In this document: positions 8,945 to 17,876 of the stretch, piece by piece
Layout of the letters: every line of letters begins with the position of its first letter
How positions within the stretch are numbered: the first letter of the stretch is position 1
NCBI RefSeq assembly: GCF_036492835.1
Contig: NZ_AP025314.1
Location: 1,736,001-1,800,000, forward strand
Origin: Fulvitalea axinellae
GTDB lineage: Bacteria > Bacteroidota > Bacteroidia > Cytophagales > Cyclobacteriaceae
Direction: 5' to 3'
DNA length: 64,000 bases
Made by a program: the position numbers and the translations under genes
Notes under the pieces: generated by a model
Database searches by the model: none
Told to the model about the DNA's origin: nothing
The model's input: the letters and a program-made list of their open reading frames with translations, nothing else

Positions 8945-8952
8945 TAGTTTTG
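8945..8952 (+). promoter_or_regulatory. -7 element (TAGTTTTG) directly before the GH3 gene
   Basis: TAGTTTTG fits TAnnTTTG and ends only 6 nt before the ATG at 8959. A T-rich TTTTTTG lies upstream, though about 4 nt closer than ideal for a -33 box. If used, the transcript would start at or within a few bases of the start codon, that is, be leaderless. Confidence 0.55.
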
Positions 8953-8958
8953 CGCACT

Positions 8959-10473
8959 ATGAGCCTATTGTCAGCGGTAGCGAAACTTGTCGCCAAATGG
9001 ACGGTCAAGTGCAGAAAAAAATGGGAAAACAACCCTGTGGAGACGCAAGATGCGACTCTCAGGCATTTGATAAATGTAGGTAGAAATACCGAATTCGGGA
9101 AGGATCATGATTTCGACTCTATCCGTACGTATGAGGATTTTAAAAAACGTGTTCCCGTAAAGGATTACGAAGGGCTGAGGTCTTATGTGGAGAAAATCCG
9201 TGAAGGGAAAGAAGACGTTTTGTGGAAAGGGAAACCGAAGTATTTCGCTAAAACTTCCGGAACGACTTCGGGCGTAAAGTATATCCCAATCACAAAGGAT
9301 TCGATCCACAATCATATCAACAGCGCCCGTAACGCTCTTTTGAGTTATATCGCCGAAACTGGCAATGCGGAATTTCTCAAAGGGAAACTGATTTTTCTTT
9401 CGGGAAGTCCGGTGATGTCCAAAAGTAAAGGGATATTCACGGGGCGTTTGTCCGGTATTTCGAATCATCACGTTCCGGATTATTTGAAAAGAAGCCAGTT
9501 GCCAAGCTACGAGACGAATTGTATCGAGGATTGGGAACAAAAGGTTGACGCCATCGTGGAGGAAACGAAAGACGCCGATATGAGGCTGGTTTCCGGGATT
9601 CCGCCGTGGGTGCAGATGTATTTTGATCGTCTTTCGAAAGCGAAAGGCAATGACGCGAAAATCAAGGATATTTTCCCGAACCTTTCCGTGTTCGTTTGGG
9701 GCGGGGTGAATTTCGAGCCTTACAAAGCGAAACTCTTCGAATCCATCGGAAAGAATATCGATTCCATCGAGTTGTATCCGGCTTCCGAAGGCTTTTTGGC
9801 TTATCAAGACACTAGGTCGGAAGAGGGCTTGTTGCTATTGCTTAATGAGGGAATCTTCTACGAATTTATCCCGGCGGAAGAGTTTTTCGATGAAAACCCT
9901 ACACGCTTAAGCATTGGGCAAGTTGAGCTTGGGAAAAATTACGCGCTGGTTTTGAGTTCCAATGCCGGGCTTTGGGGATATTCGATTGGCGATACCGTCA
10001 AGTTTGTTTCCAAGTCTCCGTACCGTGTGGTGGTTTCCGGAAGAATCAAGCATTTTATTTCGGCTTTCGGCGAACACGTGATTGGCGAGGAAGTTGAGAA
10101 AGCCGTCCGGCATGCGTGTGAAATTTGTTCCGAAGTTGAAATAACAGAATTTACAGTGGCTCCGAACGTTACTCCTAAGGAGGGTTTGCCTTTGCATGAG
10201 TGGTATTTCGAGTTTGAGACGGAGCCAAATGATATAAAAAGGTTCGAAAAGCTGATCGACGACAAGTTGAGGCAATTGAATCCGTATTACGAAGACCTTG
10301 TAGGAGGGAAGATTTTACGTCCGCTCAAGGTCATGTCATTGAAAAAAGACGCTTTCAGGTCTTATATGAAGTCCATCGGGAAATTGGGTGGGCAGAATAA
10401 GGTGCCGCGCTTGTCGAACGACAGGAAAATCGCGGACGCTCTGGCCGAAAGTGTTGTACTTGAGAAAAATTAA
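8959..10473 (+). CDS. GH3 auxin-responsive promoter family acyl-adenylate enzyme
   Basis: A 504-residue protein of the GH3 family (ANL-like adenylating enzymes; plant members conjugate amino acids to jasmonate or auxin). Diagnostic parts: the ATP-binding P-loop-like KTSGTTSGVKYIPIT (about 97-111), LYPASEGFLAYQD around 275, and GLWGYSIGDTVKF followed by the GR(I)KHFISAFGEH motif near 390. Bacterial homologues occur widely in Bacteroidota; their acyl and amine substrates are not known. The ATG at 8959 is chosen; the frame extends only to a TTG inside the promoter element. The stop is 5 nt before dxr, so the two are co-transcribed. Confidence 0.9.
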   Translation: MSLLSAVAKLVAKWTVKCRKKWENNPVETQDATLRHLINVGRNTEFGKDHDFDSIRTYEDFKKRVPVKDYEGLRSYVEKIREGKEDVLWKGKPKYFAKTSGTTSGVKYIPITKDSIHNHINSARNALLSYIAETGNAEFLKGKLIFLSGSPVMSKSKGIFTGRLSGISNHHVPDYLKRSQLPSYETNCIEDWEQKVDAIVEETKDADMRLVSGIPPWVQMYFDRLSKAKGNDAKIKDIFPNLSVFVWGGVNFEPYKAKLFESIGKNIDSIELYPASEGFLAYQDTRSEEGLLLLLNEGIFYEFIPAEEFFDENPTRLSIGQVELGKNYALVLSSNAGLWGYSIGDTVKFVSKSPYRVVVSGRIKHFISAFGEHVIGEEVEKAVRHACEICSEVEITEFTVAPNVTPKEGLPLHEWYFEFETEPNDIKRFEKLIDDKLRQLNPYYEDLVGGKILRPLKVMSLKKDAFRSYMKSIGKLGGQNKVPRLSNDRKIADALAESVVLEKN

Positions 10474-10478
10474 TCGGT

Positions 10479-11651
10479 TTGTATACCAACGATAAAAACA
10501 GAATAGCGATTCTTGGATCCACTGGATCCATCGGTACCCAAGCTCTTCAAGTAGTAAGAGAAAATCCCGACACATTTGAAGTTGAGGTTTTGACGGCCGG
10601 CAGAAACGCGGATTTACTGATAAAGCAGGCGATTGAATTTAAGCCGAATTGTGTGGTGATCGGTGGAGATGATCTTTATGAGAAGGTTTTCGACGCTTTG
10701 GATCCGCATGGGGTTAAAGTTTATTCGGGAAATGAGGCGATATTGTCTGTCGTGCAGATGGACAGTATCAATACGGTGCTGACCGCCATGGTTGGTTATG
10801 CTGGGCTTCAGCCCACTATCAGCGCAATTAAGGCTGGTAAGAACATCGCTTTGGCGAATAAGGAAACCTTGGTGGTGGCCGGCGAGCTGATTACGAAATT
10901 GGCCCAGGAGTACGGGGTTAATATCTATCCTGTTGATTCGGAGCATTCCGCGATTTTCCAATGCTTGGTTGGCGAGTTCCATAATCCGATTGAGAAAATC
11001 ATTCTTACGGCTTCCGGTGGTCCTTTCCGTGGAAAAGACAGAGCTTTCTTGGCGAAAGCAACCAAAGAGATGGCTTTGAAGCACCCGAACTGGGATATGG
11101 GCGCCAAGATTACGATCGATTCGGCTTCGTTGATGAACAAAGGGCTGGAAGTGATTGAGGCGAAGTGGCTGTTCAATCTGACAATGGACCAGATTGACGT
11201 TGTGGTTCACCCACAGTCCATTATCCACTCGTTGGTGCAGTTTGAGGATTCTTCGATCAAAGCGCAATTGGGCTTGCCCGATATGCGGGTTCCCATTCAG
11301 TTTGCGCTCGGATACCCGAAGCGCCTTCCCGCCAGATTTCCCAGATTCAGCTTTTTAGATTATCCAAACCTGACTTTCGAGCAACCCGACAAAGAGACTT
11401 TCCGTAATTTGGAATTGGCTTACGACGCTCTTTATAAAGGGGGTAACAAGCCTTGCGTGCTTAACGCTGCTAACGAAGTTGCGGTACAGCTGTTCTTGGA
11501 AGATAAAATCGGGTTTCTAGAAATGTCCGATTTGATCGAAATGTGTATGGACGAGATGCCTCTGATTGAGTATCCGACTCTTGAAGATTATGTGAATACC
11601 GATGCTGAGACAAGAATCAAGGCGTTTGAGAAAGTGAAAGTTTTTAGCTAA
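10479..11651 (+). CDS. dxr: 1-deoxy-D-xylulose 5-phosphate reductoisomerase
   Basis: A 390-residue cytosolic enzyme converting DXP to MEP with NADPH, the committed step of non-mevalonate isoprenoid synthesis. Visible: the Rossmann motif LGSTGSIGTQAL (about 12-23), LANKETLVVAG, the metal-binding PVDSEHSAIFQCL, the flexible-loop ASGGPFRG, and SASLMNKGLEVIEA. Length is normal. No ATG precedes the nucleotide-binding motif, so the start is taken as TTG at 10479, 5 nt after the GH3 stop; this gives the expected N-terminus. It is followed by rseP after about 110 nt. Confidence 0.95.
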   Translation: MYTNDKNRIAILGSTGSIGTQALQVVRENPDTFEVEVLTAGRNADLLIKQAIEFKPNCVVIGGDDLYEKVFDALDPHGVKVYSGNEAILSVVQMDSINTVLTAMVGYAGLQPTISAIKAGKNIALANKETLVVAGELITKLAQEYGVNIYPVDSEHSAIFQCLVGEFHNPIEKIILTASGGPFRGKDRAFLAKATKEMALKHPNWDMGAKITIDSASLMNKGLEVIEAKWLFNLTMDQIDVVVHPQSIIHSLVQFEDSSIKAQLGLPDMRVPIQFALGYPKRLPARFPRFSFLDYPNLTFEQPDKETFRNLELAYDALYKGGNKPCVLNAANEVAVQLFLEDKIGFLEMSDLIEMCMDEMPLIEYPTLEDYVNTDAETRIKAFEKVKVFS

Positions 11652-11761
11652 GGCTATATTTTATTATAAAAATCGACTTGCCGATTCGGCGTCGATGTTT
11701 TTGAGACTCAAAGCCCGGACCGATAGTGGATGGGCTTTATATAAACCCTGAGAAAGACAAT

Positions 11762-13087
11762 ATGGAAGGATTGACCATGGCCGCGCAGATGATTCTTGCG
11801 CTCTCGATTTTGGTTGGATTACACGAGCTGGGCCATATGCTTGCCGCCAAACTTTTTGGCATGCGCGTGGAACAGTTTTCGATCGGTTTTCCACCAAAAA
11901 TATTCAGTATAAAGTGGGGCGAAACAGAATATTCCATCGGGGCGGTCCCTTTAGGCGGTTTTGTGAAGATTACCGGTATGGTGGACGAGTCGTTGGATAC
12001 GGACTCTCTTCAGGAGGAACCCAAAGAGTATGAGTTCCGCGCAAAGCCGGCTTGGCAAAGGCTAATCGTAATGCTTGGCGGTATTATATTCAATGTGATT
12101 ACCGGGTTGATCGTTTTTATCACCCTGACTTATACGCAAGGCGAACAATACATTTCCAGAGCCGAGTTAAACAAGCACGGAATCTGGGCCGGTAAGTATG
12201 CGGAGCAAATCGGCTTGAAAACTGGCGATAAAATTCTGGATATTAACGGAAAACCTTACGAGGCTTTTAGGGATCTTACTAGCCCTGAAACTTTGATCGC
12301 TAGTCACGGGTATTACACGGTGCTTAGAGGTGGCGATACGATTAAGATTAATATTCCAGCTGATATTCTGAATGATTTTTCAGGCAAAAACGCGGCTGAA
12401 AAACGCCTTCAGTTTATTCTTCCACTAGAGCCGTTTAAAGTTGAACGCGTTATGTCCGGAACCGGGGCTTCGAAGGCAGGCTTGGAGTCAGGAGACGAAA
12501 TCGTATCGATCAACGGTCATCCAATCGAGTATTTCCAGCAACTTTCGGCTTTGTTGTCGGAATATGCGGGGAAGACGGTCGATTTGGAAGTGAGGCGCGA
12601 CGGAGCCTTGAAGCCGTTTAAAGTCGATGTGAGCGAAGAAGGTAAGATCGGGTTCCAGGTGGGGAGCCTGCTGAAGTACTCGTACAAAGATTACACGTTC
12701 CCTCAGGCCGTTTCGGCAGGATCGAAAGAGGCGTTCGCCGTAGTGATAGTGAACGCTAAGGCTTTCTATAAGATGATTACCGGTAAGATTGACGCTACAA
12801 AGTCACTTTCTGGCCCTATTGGGATTGCGCAACAATTCGGAGGGACATGGAACTGGTTGCGTTTCTGGACTCTTACAGGTCTGCTTTCGATGGTTCTGGC
12901 TTTTATGAACCTATTGCCGATTCCTGCGCTGGATGGCGGACACGTGATGTTCCTTGTTTTCGAGATGGTGACAGGCAGAGCGCCGAGCGACAAGTTTATG
13001 GAGTACGCTCAGAAAGCGGGTATGATCATCTTGTTAGGTTTGATGGTTTTCGTTTTCTCTAACGATATAATCAACCTGTTTAAGTAA
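11762..13087 (+). CDS. rseP: RIP site-2 protease RseP
   Basis: A 441-residue intramembrane zinc metalloprotease that cleaves anti-sigma factors and remnant signal peptides within the membrane. The zinc motif HELGH is at residues 21-25 in the first membrane helix. The third ligand motif is in PIPALDGGHVMF near 395. Two PDZ-like segments lie between (around GLKTGDKILDINGKPY and GASKAGLESGDEIVSINGH). The start is the ATG at 11762, after GAGAAAG; an upstream in-frame GTG (11726) would add 12 residues. Its substrates may include FecR-type anti-sigma factors such as the one at 57.3 kb (inference). Confidence 0.92.
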   Translation: MEGLTMAAQMILALSILVGLHELGHMLAAKLFGMRVEQFSIGFPPKIFSIKWGETEYSIGAVPLGGFVKITGMVDESLDTDSLQEEPKEYEFRAKPAWQRLIVMLGGIIFNVITGLIVFITLTYTQGEQYISRAELNKHGIWAGKYAEQIGLKTGDKILDINGKPYEAFRDLTSPETLIASHGYYTVLRGGDTIKINIPADILNDFSGKNAAEKRLQFILPLEPFKVERVMSGTGASKAGLESGDEIVSINGHPIEYFQQLSALLSEYAGKTVDLEVRRDGALKPFKVDVSEEGKIGFQVGSLLKYSYKDYTFPQAVSAGSKEAFAVVIVNAKAFYKMITGKIDATKSLSGPIGIAQQFGGTWNWLRFWTLTGLLSMVLAFMNLLPIPALDGGHVMFLVFEMVTGRAPSDKFMEYAQKAGMIILLGLMVFVFSNDIINLFK

Positions 13088-13113
13088 ACGGATTTTATTT
13101 CCTAAGAAAAAAG

Positions 13114-13148
13114 AAACCCCTTCCGTGTAGTAGCGGAAGGGTTTTCTT
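13114..13148 (+). terminator. Terminator of rseP
   Basis: CCCTTCCG/CGGAAGGG stem with 8-nt loop (13118-13141) followed by TTTTCTTTT. Confidence 0.9.
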
Positions 13149-13157
13149 TTGTATATC

Positions 13158-13190
13158 AAAAGGGCTTCCCGAAATCGAGAAGCCCTTTTT
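13158..13190 (-). terminator. Terminator of topA
   Basis: AAGGGCTTC pairs with GAAGCCCTT, with A/T runs on both sides; it abuts the topA stop codon on the minus strand. Together with the rseP terminator it forms a double stop between convergent genes. Confidence 0.85.
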
Positions 13191-13193
13191 GGT

Positions 13194-15539
13194 TTATGCT
13201 TTCTTAGCCTTAGTCTTTCTTGCTCTGGTTTTCTTTTCCGGAGTTTTCTCGGCCAATTCCACGCACTGTTCGTAAGTGAGTGATTTCGGATCGGTGTCTT
13301 TCGGGATTTTTACGTTCTTCTTCTCGAACTTTATGTAAGGTCCCCAGCGTCCGTTCAGTACTTGCACGTCAGGGTTTTCGTCGAATCCTTTGATGAATTT
13401 CTCCCTGTCCGCTTTGCGTTTAGCTTCGATAATGGCAATTGATTCTTCCGCAGTTACGGTCAAAGGATCATATTCTTTGCCGAGCGAGTAGAATTTGCTG
13501 TCGTGGCGAATATAAGGCCCGAACCTTCCGATGGCGGCGGTCATCACTTTGTCTTCGTACTGGCCGATTTGGCGCGGAAGTTTGAAGAGCTCAAGAGCGT
13601 CTTCAAGCGTGATGCTTTCAATGAACTGCCCTTTTCTCAGGCTGGCGTATTGTGGCTTTTCGGCGCCTTCTTCCTCACTGCTTTCCCCAAGCTGAACCAG
13701 CGGGCCGAAACGGCCGAGTCTGGCGATTACCGGTTTGCCGGTTTTCGGGTCGGTGCCGAGTTCTCTTGAAGAATTCACTTCCGTACGTTCAAGGCCTTCA
13801 GTCTTTTCCACTTTAGGGTGGAATGATGAGTAGAAAGACTGTAACATGTCGTTCCACTTGACTTTGCCGTGGGCGATTTCGTCAAATTCTTTCTCCACTT
13901 TTGCGGTGAACGAATATTCGAAAGTGTTAGGGAAGTGCTCCAGCAAGAAATCGTTGACCACCATAGCGGTGTTCGTAGGGAAAAGTTTGTTTTTCTCTGC
14001 TCCCGTAATCTCCGTTTTGTCAACGGCAAGTAATTTACGCTCTGTGGTGAGTGTTAGCTCGCGGTAAGGGCGTTCTTTGCCGTCGCGGGCTTCCTTCACT
14101 ACATAGTCTCTTTTCTGGATGGTCGAGATAGTCGGCGCATAGGTGGACGGGCGTCCGATGCCGAGTTCCTCAAGCGTTTTTACTAGGCTGGCTTCCGTAT
14201 AGCGGGCTGGTGGGCGAGAGAATCCTTGTCTGGCGTTGATGTGGTTCAAGTCCAAGTCCTGACCAATTTCCAGAGGGGGAAGCATTTCCTTGTTCTCGTC
14301 CTTTCCGTTTCCGCCATCGTCGTCAACCGATTCGATGTATACTTTGAGGAAACCTTCGAAAGTAATGACTTGACCGCTTGCCGTGAATTGCTTGTCGGAA
14401 GTGCTGATGGCGATTTTCGCTGTAGTGCGTTCCAATTTAGCGTCACTCATTTGCGAGGCGATCGCACGCTTCCAGATTAGTTCGTAGAGGCGTTTTTCTC
14501 CGTTGTCATTGCCACAAGAGTGTACGGCGAAGTTTGTGGGGCGTACGGCTTCGTGAGCTTCCTGTGCGCCACTGTTTTTGTTCTTGTAAACCCGTTGCTT
14601 GTGGTAGTCGGCTCCGTATGCTTGTGTGATTTCGGTTTCAGCCTTTTTGAGGGCTTCTTCCGAAAGCGTCACGGAGTCGGTACGCATATATGTAATCTTA
14701 CCCGCTTCGTAGAGCTTTTGTGCCAAGCTCATTGTTCTGGATACCGAGTAGCCAAGTTTTCTAGAGGCTTCCTGCTGTAAGGTGGAAGTGGTAAACGGAG
14801 GGGCTGGCGATTTTTTTCCTGGCTTTTTGTCGAGCTTAGCGATGCTGAAGTCGGCGCCTGCGCAAGTTTCCAGGAATTGTTGGGCGAGTTCTTCGCTCTT
14901 GAATTTTTCGGGAAGTTCGGCTTTGAGCGTTTTGTTGTTGCCCAAATCGAAAATTGCCGTTACCCTGAAGAATGTCTCTGGGGTGAAGTGGTCAATCTGC
15001 CTTTCGCGCTCAACTACTAGCCTTACGGCTACGGACTGTACACGGCCGGCCGAGAGTCCAGCTTTGATTTTTTTCCAAAGAACCGGCGAGAGTTCGAAGC
15101 CTACGATACGGTCCAGGATCCTTCGGGCTTGCTGGGCGTTAACCAAGTCAATGTCGATGGTTCTGGGGTGTTCGATGGCGTTGAGAATAGCCGGTTTGGT
15201 GATTTCCCTAAACACGATCCTTTTCGTGTCCGAGTCTTTAAGTTTCAGGGATTCTTTGAGGTGCCAAGCGATGGCTTCTCCCTCGCGGTCGTCATCGGAC
15301 GCGAGATAGATAACTTCGGATGACTTTGCCAGTTTCTTGAGTTCGCTGATCACTTGCTTTTTGTCTTTGGAGACTTCGTAAGTGGGGCTGAACCCGTTAT
15401 CTATGTCGATGGCCTTGTTGCCCTTAGTAAGGTCTCTGACATGGCCGTAACTAGAGACTACCTTGAAATCGTTCCCCAGATAACCTTCTATGGTTTTGGC
15501 TTTTGCCGGGGACTCGACGATTACCAGATTTTTATGCAT
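13194..15539 (-). CDS. topA: DNA topoisomerase I
   Basis: A 781-residue type IA topoisomerase that relaxes negative supercoils. The Toprim domain holds the acidic metal motif DDDREGE (82-88). The active-site Tyr is Y284 in ITYMRTDSV. The central clamp domains run to about 600. Instead of classic four-Cys zinc fingers the C-terminus carries three copies of the Cys-free TopoI repeat (RLGRFGPLVQLG, AIGRFGPYIRHD, LNGRWGPYIKFE) and a basic tail rich in Lys/Arg. This form is common in Bacteroidota. The only other feature upstream is the pckA terminator. Confidence 0.97.
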   Translation of the reverse strand: MHKNLVIVESPAKAKTIEGYLGNDFKVVSSYGHVRDLTKGNKAIDIDNGFSPTYEVSKDKKQVISELKKLAKSSEVIYLASDDDREGEAIAWHLKESLKLKDSDTKRIVFREITKPAILNAIEHPRTIDIDLVNAQQARRILDRIVGFELSPVLWKKIKAGLSAGRVQSVAVRLVVERERQIDHFTPETFFRVTAIFDLGNNKTLKAELPEKFKSEELAQQFLETCAGADFSIAKLDKKPGKKSPAPPFTTSTLQQEASRKLGYSVSRTMSLAQKLYEAGKITYMRTDSVTLSEEALKKAETEITQAYGADYHKQRVYKNKNSGAQEAHEAVRPTNFAVHSCGNDNGEKRLYELIWKRAIASQMSDAKLERTTAKIAISTSDKQFTASGQVITFEGFLKVYIESVDDDGGNGKDENKEMLPPLEIGQDLDLNHINARQGFSRPPARYTEASLVKTLEELGIGRPSTYAPTISTIQKRDYVVKEARDGKERPYRELTLTTERKLLAVDKTEITGAEKNKLFPTNTAMVVNDFLLEHFPNTFEYSFTAKVEKEFDEIAHGKVKWNDMLQSFYSSFHPKVEKTEGLERTEVNSSRELGTDPKTGKPVIARLGRFGPLVQLGESSEEEGAEKPQYASLRKGQFIESITLEDALELFKLPRQIGQYEDKVMTAAIGRFGPYIRHDSKFYSLGKEYDPLTVTAEESIAIIEAKRKADREKFIKGFDENPDVQVLNGRWGPYIKFEKKNVKIPKDTDPKSLTYEQCVELAEKTPEKKTRARKTKAKKA

Positions 15540-15710
15540 TGAGGTAAACGGTCTTTCTAATGTTAAAAATCCCTTGTGTCGCTACTTGTTAACAACCTTG
15601 GGGGAGTTGAAAATCAAATATCATCACTTTTGGAGCTAAAATGCAAATTGTTAACCGAAATAAGGTTTCATCGCGATAATTATATTGTAAGCCCTGTAAG
15701 GGTATAACGA

Positions 15711-15738
15711 AAAAGCCATTCCTGTCAGGAATGGCTTT
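15711..15738 (-). terminator. Terminator of pckA
   Basis: A 13-bp inverted repeat (AAAGCCATTCCTG/CAGGAATGGCTTT) with one base between the arms, followed on the minus strand by TTTTTCG. It lies 25 nt past the pckA stop. Confidence 0.88.
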
Positions 15739-15763
15739 AAATATGTTTTTAAGAAAAGCTTTC

Positions 15764-17353
15764 TTACTTCGCTTTAGGAGCTCCGTTCATGATTTCCTCG
15801 TTAGCGAATTCCTCGTACTTGGCGAAGTTAGCGTTGAACTTGTCAGCAAGCTTGTTAACCTCAGTCTGGTACTTGGCGTCGTCGCCCCACAGAGTTCTTG
15901 GGTTGAGCAACTCAGCTGGAACCTCAGGACACTCAGTTGGGAAGCTTACGCCGAATTCTGGGTGCTCTTCGAAAGTAACACCGTCGAGTTTTCCTTCGAG
16001 AGCGGCGGTGATCATAGCGCGAGTGTACTTCAATTTAGTACGCTCACCTGAACCGTTGAGGCCAGTGTTGATCATCCAAACGTTAACGTTAGACTCTTCC
16101 ATTTTCTTACCGAGCATCTCAGCGTACTTGGTTGGGTGCAATGGCAAGAAAGCAGCGCCGAAGCAGGCAGAGAAAGTAGGTACAGGCTCAGTGATTCCCA
16201 TTTCAGTACCAGCCACTTTAGAAGTGTAACCAGAGATGAAGTGGAACATAGCTTGTCCTTTGCTCAATTTCGAGATCGGAGGCAAAGTACCTGACGCATC
16301 GAAAGTAAGGAAGAAGATGTTCTTAGGAAGGTTACCTACTGAAGGAACTTTAGCGTTTTCGATGTGCTCGATTGGGTAAGAAACGCGGATGTTCTCAGTA
16401 ACGGTAGTGTTTTCGTAATCGATAGTGCGGGTTCCTGGGAAGAAACGAGTGTTCTCCTCGATGGCGCCGAACTTGATCGCGTTCCAGATTTCTGGCTCTT
16501 TTTCCTCAGTAAGGTCAACCGACTTGGCGTAGCATCCGCCTTCGAAGTTGAATACCGAGTTTTCAGTCCAGCCGTGCTCGTCGTCACCGATGAGGTTACG
16601 GTTAGGATCGGCAGAAAGGGTAGTTTTACCAGTTCCTGACAGACCGAAGAAGATAGCAACGTCACCGTCTTTGCCTTCGTTGGCTGAGCAGTGCATTGAC
16701 AATACGTCACGCTCTTGTGGGAGGATGTAGTTAAGTACCGAGAAGATACCTTTCTTCATCTCACCAGCGTAAGCTGTTCCGCCGATGATGAGCATGCGCT
16801 TAGACATGTTCAAGAGGGCGAAGTTCTTTTGTCTGAGGCCGAGTTCAGCGTAATCTTCAGCTTCGAACTCAGGGATACAGATGATAGTGAAGTTCGACTC
16901 GAAAGTCTCCAACTCCTCTTTGCTTGGGTTGATGAACATGTTGTAAGTAAACATGTGCTGCCAAGCGATGGTGTTGAAGATACGAACGTTCAATCTGTAG
17001 TTAGGGTCAGCGCCAGCGAAGCAGTCGCGAACGTAGATGTCTTTTCCTTCGAGGTAGTTCACCATTCTGTCGAACAGGATGTCGAATTTCTCAGGAGCGA
17101 TTGGCTGGTTGATGTTACCCCACCAAACAGTGTCGCGAGTTTTGTCATCCTCAACTACGAATTTGTCCTTAGGTGCGCGGCCAGTGAATTTTCCTGTGTC
17201 AACCATAACCGAACCTCTGTCAGTCAGGACACCTTCGCCATTTTTGAGGACTTCCTCAGTGCAGGCCGCAGGGCCCAAGTTCCACTTTACAGAAGCTGGT
17301 TTGATGCCTAAAGCGTCAAAACCATTGCTAGATTTGATGCCGAACTCTTGCAT
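15764..17353 (-). CDS. pckA: Phosphoenolpyruvate carboxykinase (ATP)
   Basis: A 529-residue cytosolic enzyme interconverting oxaloacetate + ATP and PEP + CO2. The kinase-1a P-loop GLSGTGKT is at 237-244, followed by the kinase-2 region (LIGDDEHGW), the substrate-binding FTGRAPKDKF and the PEPCK-specific LPKNIFFLTFDASGTLPP. Length is normal for the ATP-dependent form. Codon use is strongly biased (GAG, AAC, GTA), suggesting high expression. It is a single-gene unit with a long AT-rich upstream region. Confidence 0.97.
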   Translation of the reverse strand: MQEFGIKSSNGFDALGIKPASVKWNLGPAACTEEVLKNGEGVLTDRGSVMVDTGKFTGRAPKDKFVVEDDKTRDTVWWGNINQPIAPEKFDILFDRMVNYLEGKDIYVRDCFAGADPNYRLNVRIFNTIAWQHMFTYNMFINPSKEELETFESNFTIICIPEFEAEDYAELGLRQKNFALLNMSKRMLIIGGTAYAGEMKKGIFSVLNYILPQERDVLSMHCSANEGKDGDVAIFFGLSGTGKTTLSADPNRNLIGDDEHGWTENSVFNFEGGCYAKSVDLTEEKEPEIWNAIKFGAIEENTRFFPGTRTIDYENTTVTENIRVSYPIEHIENAKVPSVGNLPKNIFFLTFDASGTLPPISKLSKGQAMFHFISGYTSKVAGTEMGITEPVPTFSACFGAAFLPLHPTKYAEMLGKKMEESNVNVWMINTGLNGSGERTKLKYTRAMITAALEGKLDGVTFEEHPEFGVSFPTECPEVPAELLNPRTLWGDDAKYQTEVNKLADKFNANFAKYEEFANEEIMNGAPKAK

Positions 17354-17876
17354 ATCTATAGGTTTAAAGATTTTGGGTATCTTAATGTATTTCAGTGAGT
17401 TTTGGAGTCAGTGAATAATTTAATTATTCCTGAATTCCCCCTCGTTGCTTATGCAAATCTAATCGAGCGCGGAGGAATTATTTATGACACGTATCATGAA
17501 TGAGGTACAAATAAATGTGATTTGGAGCACCTTATTTGAAAACATGATATTTGTCATAAAGGTATGTAATAAATATTAATTTTATAAAACTCATAATATC
17601 GAATAGTTTATTGAGGCTTTATTTGTGAAAATCATTTGATGTGTGAGCTTTTCAATAAAGTGACTCTATCATTGATAATTTGGTCGATAGAACTCTTTAA
17701 TGCTGTTTCGATTCGAAATCTCATTTGATTGTTTTTGAATTATTTTAATTTTTTAAAATTGGTCATTTTGCATTTTCAGACACTGTTAGACTCCTAACAG
17801 CTTGCGTTTGGGAATGTTAGTGAAGAATGAAATTGGGGGTGAGTTTTGCTGAAAAAATACCGAAAAAGATAAACGC
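17354..17876. other. 523-bp AT-rich intergenic region upstream of pckA
   Basis: No gene found. It should contain the pckA promoter. One perfect small hairpin, CTGTTAG-ACTC-CTAACAG (17783-17800), lies about 75 nt beyond the end of the Omp85-like gene; it has no U-tract, so it is more likely an operator-like dyad or a weak stem than a terminator. Confidence 0.5.
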
